Shown: piece after piece, positions 52,801 to 54,600 of the stretch
Numbering within the stretch: the stretch's first letter is position 1
Layout: each line of letters starts with the position of its first letter
Assembly (NCBI GenBank): GCA_043101615.1
Contig: JBICID010000141.1
Location: 1 to 54,600, forward strand
From: JBLHKT01 sp043101615
GTDB lineage: Bacteria > Planctomycetota > Phycisphaerae > Phycisphaerales > UBA1924
DNA: 54,600 bases
Direction of reading: 5' to 3'
The notes under the pieces: generated by a model
Told to the model about the DNA's origin: nothing
The model's database searches: none
The model's input: only the letters and a program-made list of their open reading frames with translations
Program-made: the position numbers and the translations under genes

Positions 52801-53436
52801 CGCGGAGGTCAGGGGCTCGAGCGCCGGGTCCGAGCCGGCCCGGATCGCGTGCTCCGCCTCGAACAGCAGCGCAAGGGCCGCCTCGGTCTCGCCCTGGTCG
52901 AGCCTGAGTCGCGCCAGGGAGTACAGGGTCGAGGCGTCGCGCTGCCCGAGCTCCACGGCCCGGTCCAGCACGCGCATCGCGGACTGCGCCTGCCCGGCCG
53001 AGACGCGGACCAGCCCCAGCTCCGACAGCAGCTCGCCCGATTCCGAGTCCAGCGCCGCCGCCTCCTCCAGCGTCGCGAGCCCGGCCTCGAGCTCGCCCGC
53101 GTTCAGGCTCGACCTGGCACGCACGTACAGGCGCAGCGCCTCCCGCCGGGCCTCGCGCGTGACGCGTCCCGGGGCGGGCACCGGGTCCGGCAGCGTCCCG
53201 AGGTACGACTCCCGGACCGTGTCGAGCGGGGTGTGCGCCGCGCTGTTCGTGGTCGGGATCAGGTCCGGGATCGGCGCTCCGGGCAGCCCGAGCTCGAAGG
53301 GGCGGCCCGGCTCGTCGTGCTCCCGCTCCGCGATCGCCCGCAGCGCCTCGGTCGGGTCGCCGGCCCCGGAGGCCGCGCTCCAGGTGACGCCCAGCCCGAG
53401 CACCGCCAGCAGGATGTGCCGCAGCACGGTCCGCAT
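49888..53436 (-). CDS. Very large exported TPR-repeat protein
   Basis: The 1182 residues begin with a signal peptide (about 5-25). They continue as TPR and TPR-like helix pairs through nearly the whole chain, e.g. LATLEEAAALDSESGELLSE, LYSLARLRLDQGETEAALAL and WAANDLGYKLAEEGVELARA near the C-terminus. The last residues are Pro/Asp-rich. Such solenoids act as scaffolds, here in the periplasm or at the outer membrane. The ATG overlaps the stop of the endonuclease III-like gene by one base (TGATG), so it is made from the rbfA transcript. No peptidase, secretin or glycosyl domain is visible. Confidence 0.88.
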   Translation of the reverse strand: MRTVLRHILLAVLGLGVTWSAASGAGDPTEALRAIAEREHDEPGRPFELGLPGAPIPDLIPTTNSAAHTPLDTVRESYLGTLPDPVPAPGRVTREARREALRLYVRARSSLNAGELEAGLATLEEAAALDSESGELLSELGLVRVSAGQAQSAMRVLDRAVELGQRDASTLYSLARLRLDQGETEAALALLFEAEHAIRAGSDPALEPLTSAALGVALLERGHTLAGAQSLERSLAHPARLSATTRYVSEFGTWVRQRQSLAQRGASAFQRVGRVDAAARLYGLEDGSRSLNPDDLLTRLVSAHAAAGRPAEAALSVLRTFSDLTAPPSDRQIRLLAIVAERSPHADEIGEALRRLREEASTSPPSIRSGLALAHARVLDENARMGVLRAACAEPWASEDLLRAWLAGETRESAVARHAGPILERSPHHAETLARLLMQTRQDPPTLLEELTERDEMGARLLLGELSLLTDRPDLATPDAPADTSTPAGRALAVVHAALLAETGQWERYGAALGTITTERGFDRVQIARALAAGQRFRDALDALSDAGPTVASLRLSADIRRTLGEPGPEAACYEEALRLDPTDETLHHDLLQVLTTNAQMEDRVGPALRRLRDRLPAGRLLQQLLAQNLIQSGVLDQAERRLDALVEDGAPLNELVPIYATCWSARITRDNNAGSIPEAIERLRAFHERHPASLDVGAVLAGLLAASEQRDEGLGVLESVLNARLEASDASRALEQYLRTTMDDPAAANQRALQRLERGTLGVDETLELAQIRLSIGVSSLPDVLSRLAAGLPAEVTLTREQSSRLAGVADAASNLASVAGTDESADSAAALADLAISRGAELAPLQHERRLKLLARSASQERIVRACRTAARQHPNLGTAVWLVAAQALNQAQRGDTALGVLSVGLGELGEPLNTQVLQGLIQTAGTRATPEGVRAMARSLHESGIDAEAAEAATAMFSLPTGSVVPGAPPARARAELIYLTSLYADSSGREAVASELLELAIETDPTHPWAANDLGYKLAEEGVELARAETLLVAAAEALPDRGSVLDSLGWLRYKTGQLENDGEIEGAVSLLRRATQQDDGQDNPTIFLHLGDALYRVGLLPEAREAWAKAASLAQIQQRNAIRNGGNARLTAELSREIREALSRINSLDRGSVPTLAPIPALDDPPPEAGDDPSSDP

Positions 53437-54107
53437 CACCGCCCCTTCGCCGTCTGGCCTGCGGGCTTGCTCTTGCGACGGGGCTTGCCCGTCGAGCCGT
53501 CCGCCCACGCCTCGAGCCGCAGCACGGTGTCGAGCGAGTCCGCGGCCCGGACGGCGCGCTCCAGCGAGCCCGACATCTCCCCAGTCGGACGCCCCTGCTC
53601 GAACACCCCCTCGGCGATCAGGGCCTCGCCCAGCCGGTCGTCCACCGGCACGCCGTGGATCGAGAACGCGGTCAGGCCGACACGCAGGGCGGCGGCCAGG
53701 GGCATGCCCTCGAGGCCCTCGAGGTACGAGCGGGCCTCGCGTTTCGGCATCTCGTGCAGGCTCGCCAGCGAGAGCTCGTGCTCGCGCTTGAACACGTCGC
53801 ACAGCACCGCGCGGATCCGCTCGGACCGCTCCGCCACCTTCGGGTACCGGGGGCCGAGCATGCCCGCGATCTCGTCCGGGTACGCGATGCGGAGCTCGTT
53901 GATGTCCACCACCGCCCCGTGGATCCGACCGATCGCGTTCAACGCCTGCGACGTGGTCGCGTCGGTCTGGAGCAGCGCGTACAGCAGCGACCGCATGGTG
54001 TCGTCGCCCAGGTCCTGCGGCACCTCGCCGGCCGGGTCGGGCGGGCAGTCCCCGGACGAGAGCCGCTTCACCAGCGCATCGAAGGCCCTTTGCTGCTGCT
54101 CGTTCAA
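53436..54107 (-). CDS. Endonuclease III-like HhH protein lacking the catalytic lysine
   Basis: The 223 residues follow the HhH-GPD layout of endonuclease III: helices, YPDEIAGMLGPRYPKVAERS, then the hairpin LEGLEGMPLAAALRVGL (about 129-145) and SIHGVPVDDRLGEALIAEGVF. Aligned with Nth, the catalytic Lys is replaced by Ala138, while the Asp position is kept (Asp156). No iron-sulfur cysteines follow; instead there is a basic tail (PRRKSKPAGQ). It may bind DNA without glycosylase/lyase activity. The TTG start overlaps the rbfA stop (TTGA), and the stop overlaps the TPR gene. Confidence 0.72.
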   Translation of the reverse strand: MNEQQQRAFDALVKRLSSGDCPPDPAGEVPQDLGDDTMRSLLYALLQTDATTSQALNAIGRIHGAVVDINELRIAYPDEIAGMLGPRYPKVAERSERIRAVLCDVFKREHELSLASLHEMPKREARSYLEGLEGMPLAAALRVGLTAFSIHGVPVDDRLGEALIAEGVFEQGRPTGEMSGSLERAVRAADSLDTVLRLEAWADGSTGKPRRKSKPAGQTAKGR

Positions 54108-54541
54108 GGCGTCGCTCCGCGCTCGGTGTCCGTCGAGGTGTCTTCCGGGGTGTCCGCGGGTTCCTGTCCGCCCCGGTCGCCCGATGGTTTCCTCGCCTCG
54201 TCTTCCTGTCGCGCCCTGGCCAGCAGCTCCATCACCCGCTGCTGGTTCTTCTGCCCCTCGTCCACCACGAACCGGATCGATGGCATCTCCTTGATCCGCA
54301 TCCGCTGCATCGCCTCCTTGCGGATGCGACCCGTCGCGGCCTTCAGCCCGTGCATCGTCAGCGACTCGTGCTCCTCGGGGAAGACGGTGACCTTCACCTT
54401 CGCCTCCTTGAGGTCGCCGGTGAGCTCCACGTCGGTCACCGTGATCATGCCGCGGATGCGCGGGTCGTTGGCCCCGCGGGCCAGCACCGCGTTGATCGCG
54501 CGCTGCAGGTTGGAGGCCACCACCGCGGTCCGGCGGTTCAC
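54104..54541 (-). CDS. rbfA: Ribosome-binding factor A
   Basis: RbfA assists 30S subunit maturation, acting near the 16S rRNA 5' helix. The 145 residues contain the KH-like core: VASNLQRAINAVLARGANDP, GMITVTDVELTGDLKEAKV and IRKEAMQRMRIKEMPSIRF, then VDEGQKNQQRV. A disordered acidic tail of about 35 residues follows. The GTG start shares a GTGA overlap with the stop of the upstream gene. The GTGA, TTGA and TGATG overlaps chain three to four genes into one coupled unit. Confidence 0.92.
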   Translation of the reverse strand: MNRRTAVVASNLQRAINAVLARGANDPRIRGMITVTDVELTGDLKEAKVKVTVFPEEHESLTMHGLKAATGRIRKEAMQRMRIKEMPSIRFVVDEGQKNQQRVMELLARARQEDEARKPSGDRGGQEPADTPEDTSTDTERGATP

Positions 54542-54600
54542 GGCGCACCCACCCCGCCGGCGAGCCCTCGGAGCATCGCGGCGACGTCCTCGGCCACCCC
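54538..54600 (-). CDS. 3' end of an unidentified gene upstream of rbfA (partial)
   Basis: The frame reads through the window edge and ends in TGA at 54540-54538, overlapping the rbfA GTG. About 20 residues are visible (VAEDVAAMLRGLAGG near the end). In many bacteria infB, or infB followed by a DUF503 gene, precedes rbfA, but this tail is too short to identify. Confidence 0.55.
   Translation of the reverse strand, partial: GVAEDVAAMLRGLAGGVGAP

Noticed and set aside
49831..54294. A plus-strand frame of 1487 codons opposite the TPR gene and rbfA
   Set aside because: Its composition (Arg, Gly, Gln, Val) is typical of antisense shadows, and it covers four convincing minus-strand genes with overlapping start/stop junctions.

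Overview
The window is about 54.6 kb of very GC-rich bacterial chromosome, almost wholly coding. Gene content points to a Gram-negative, peptidoglycan-containing planctomycete, most likely class Phycisphaerae. LpxA implies an outer membrane. RsmH, an FtsL-like protein and FtsI form a small division cluster. There are several large TPR proteins and lineage-restricted hypotheticals. The taxonomic placement is inference from gene style, since no rRNA is present. I see no phage, insertion sequence, CRISPR array or plasmid genes, so the region reads as core chromosome.

Layout. (1) 1-4.1 kb, minus strand: the principal sigma factor rpoD, with a C-rich trailer and hairpin terminator, next to DnaG primase. 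(2) 4.4-9.1 kb, plus strand: acylphosphatase, a DUF418 membrane protein, a conserved unknown with a small SHOCT-like membrane protein, and clpX. (3) 9.3-16.8 kb, minus strand: lpxA, a WalJ-like MBL-fold protein, a methyltransferase, rsfS, aroB, then a two-gene unit. In that unit a ParA-type ATPase carrying a C-terminal glycogen-binding (CBM48/AMPK-beta-like) domain is followed by a protein that may be a P-loop-less ParA relative. (4) 16.8-23.3 kb: lipB, an OmpH/Skp-like periplasmic protein, a DUF2007-like zinc-ribbon protein, then rsmH, a LysM protein, an FtsL-like protein and ftsI. (5) 23.3-27.6 kb, minus strand: a Tat-type lipoprotein with a gluzincin motif, coupled to valS. valS is interrupted by one in-frame TAG. 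(6) 27.7-33.5 kb: a TPR protein, prfB with a +1 frameshift site that uses UAA, a DUF4056-like lipoprotein, a DUF1275 protein and a PhoD-like phosphatase. (7) 33.5-43.8 kb: pyruvate dehydrogenase genes pdhA, pdhB and (split off) pdhC, with membrane proteins, a LysE exporter, a ChaN/Tiki-like protein and an S41 protease. (8) 44-49.8 kb: an MFS transporter, tRNA-Arg(CCG), a LolA-like periplasmic protein, nth, a DUF4149 protein, a hypothetical, a DUF1643 protein and a YebC-family protein. (9) 49.9-54.6 kb, minus strand: rbfA, a catalytically dead endonuclease III-like protein and a 1182-residue TPR protein, all translationally coupled.

Many neighbours overlap by ATGA, GTGA, TTGA or TGATG junctions, so translational coupling is the prevailing organisation. 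The most notable observations are the ParA-CBM fusion and its partner, the amber codon in valS, the UAA-type prfB recoding site, and two non-canonical endonuclease III-family proteins.
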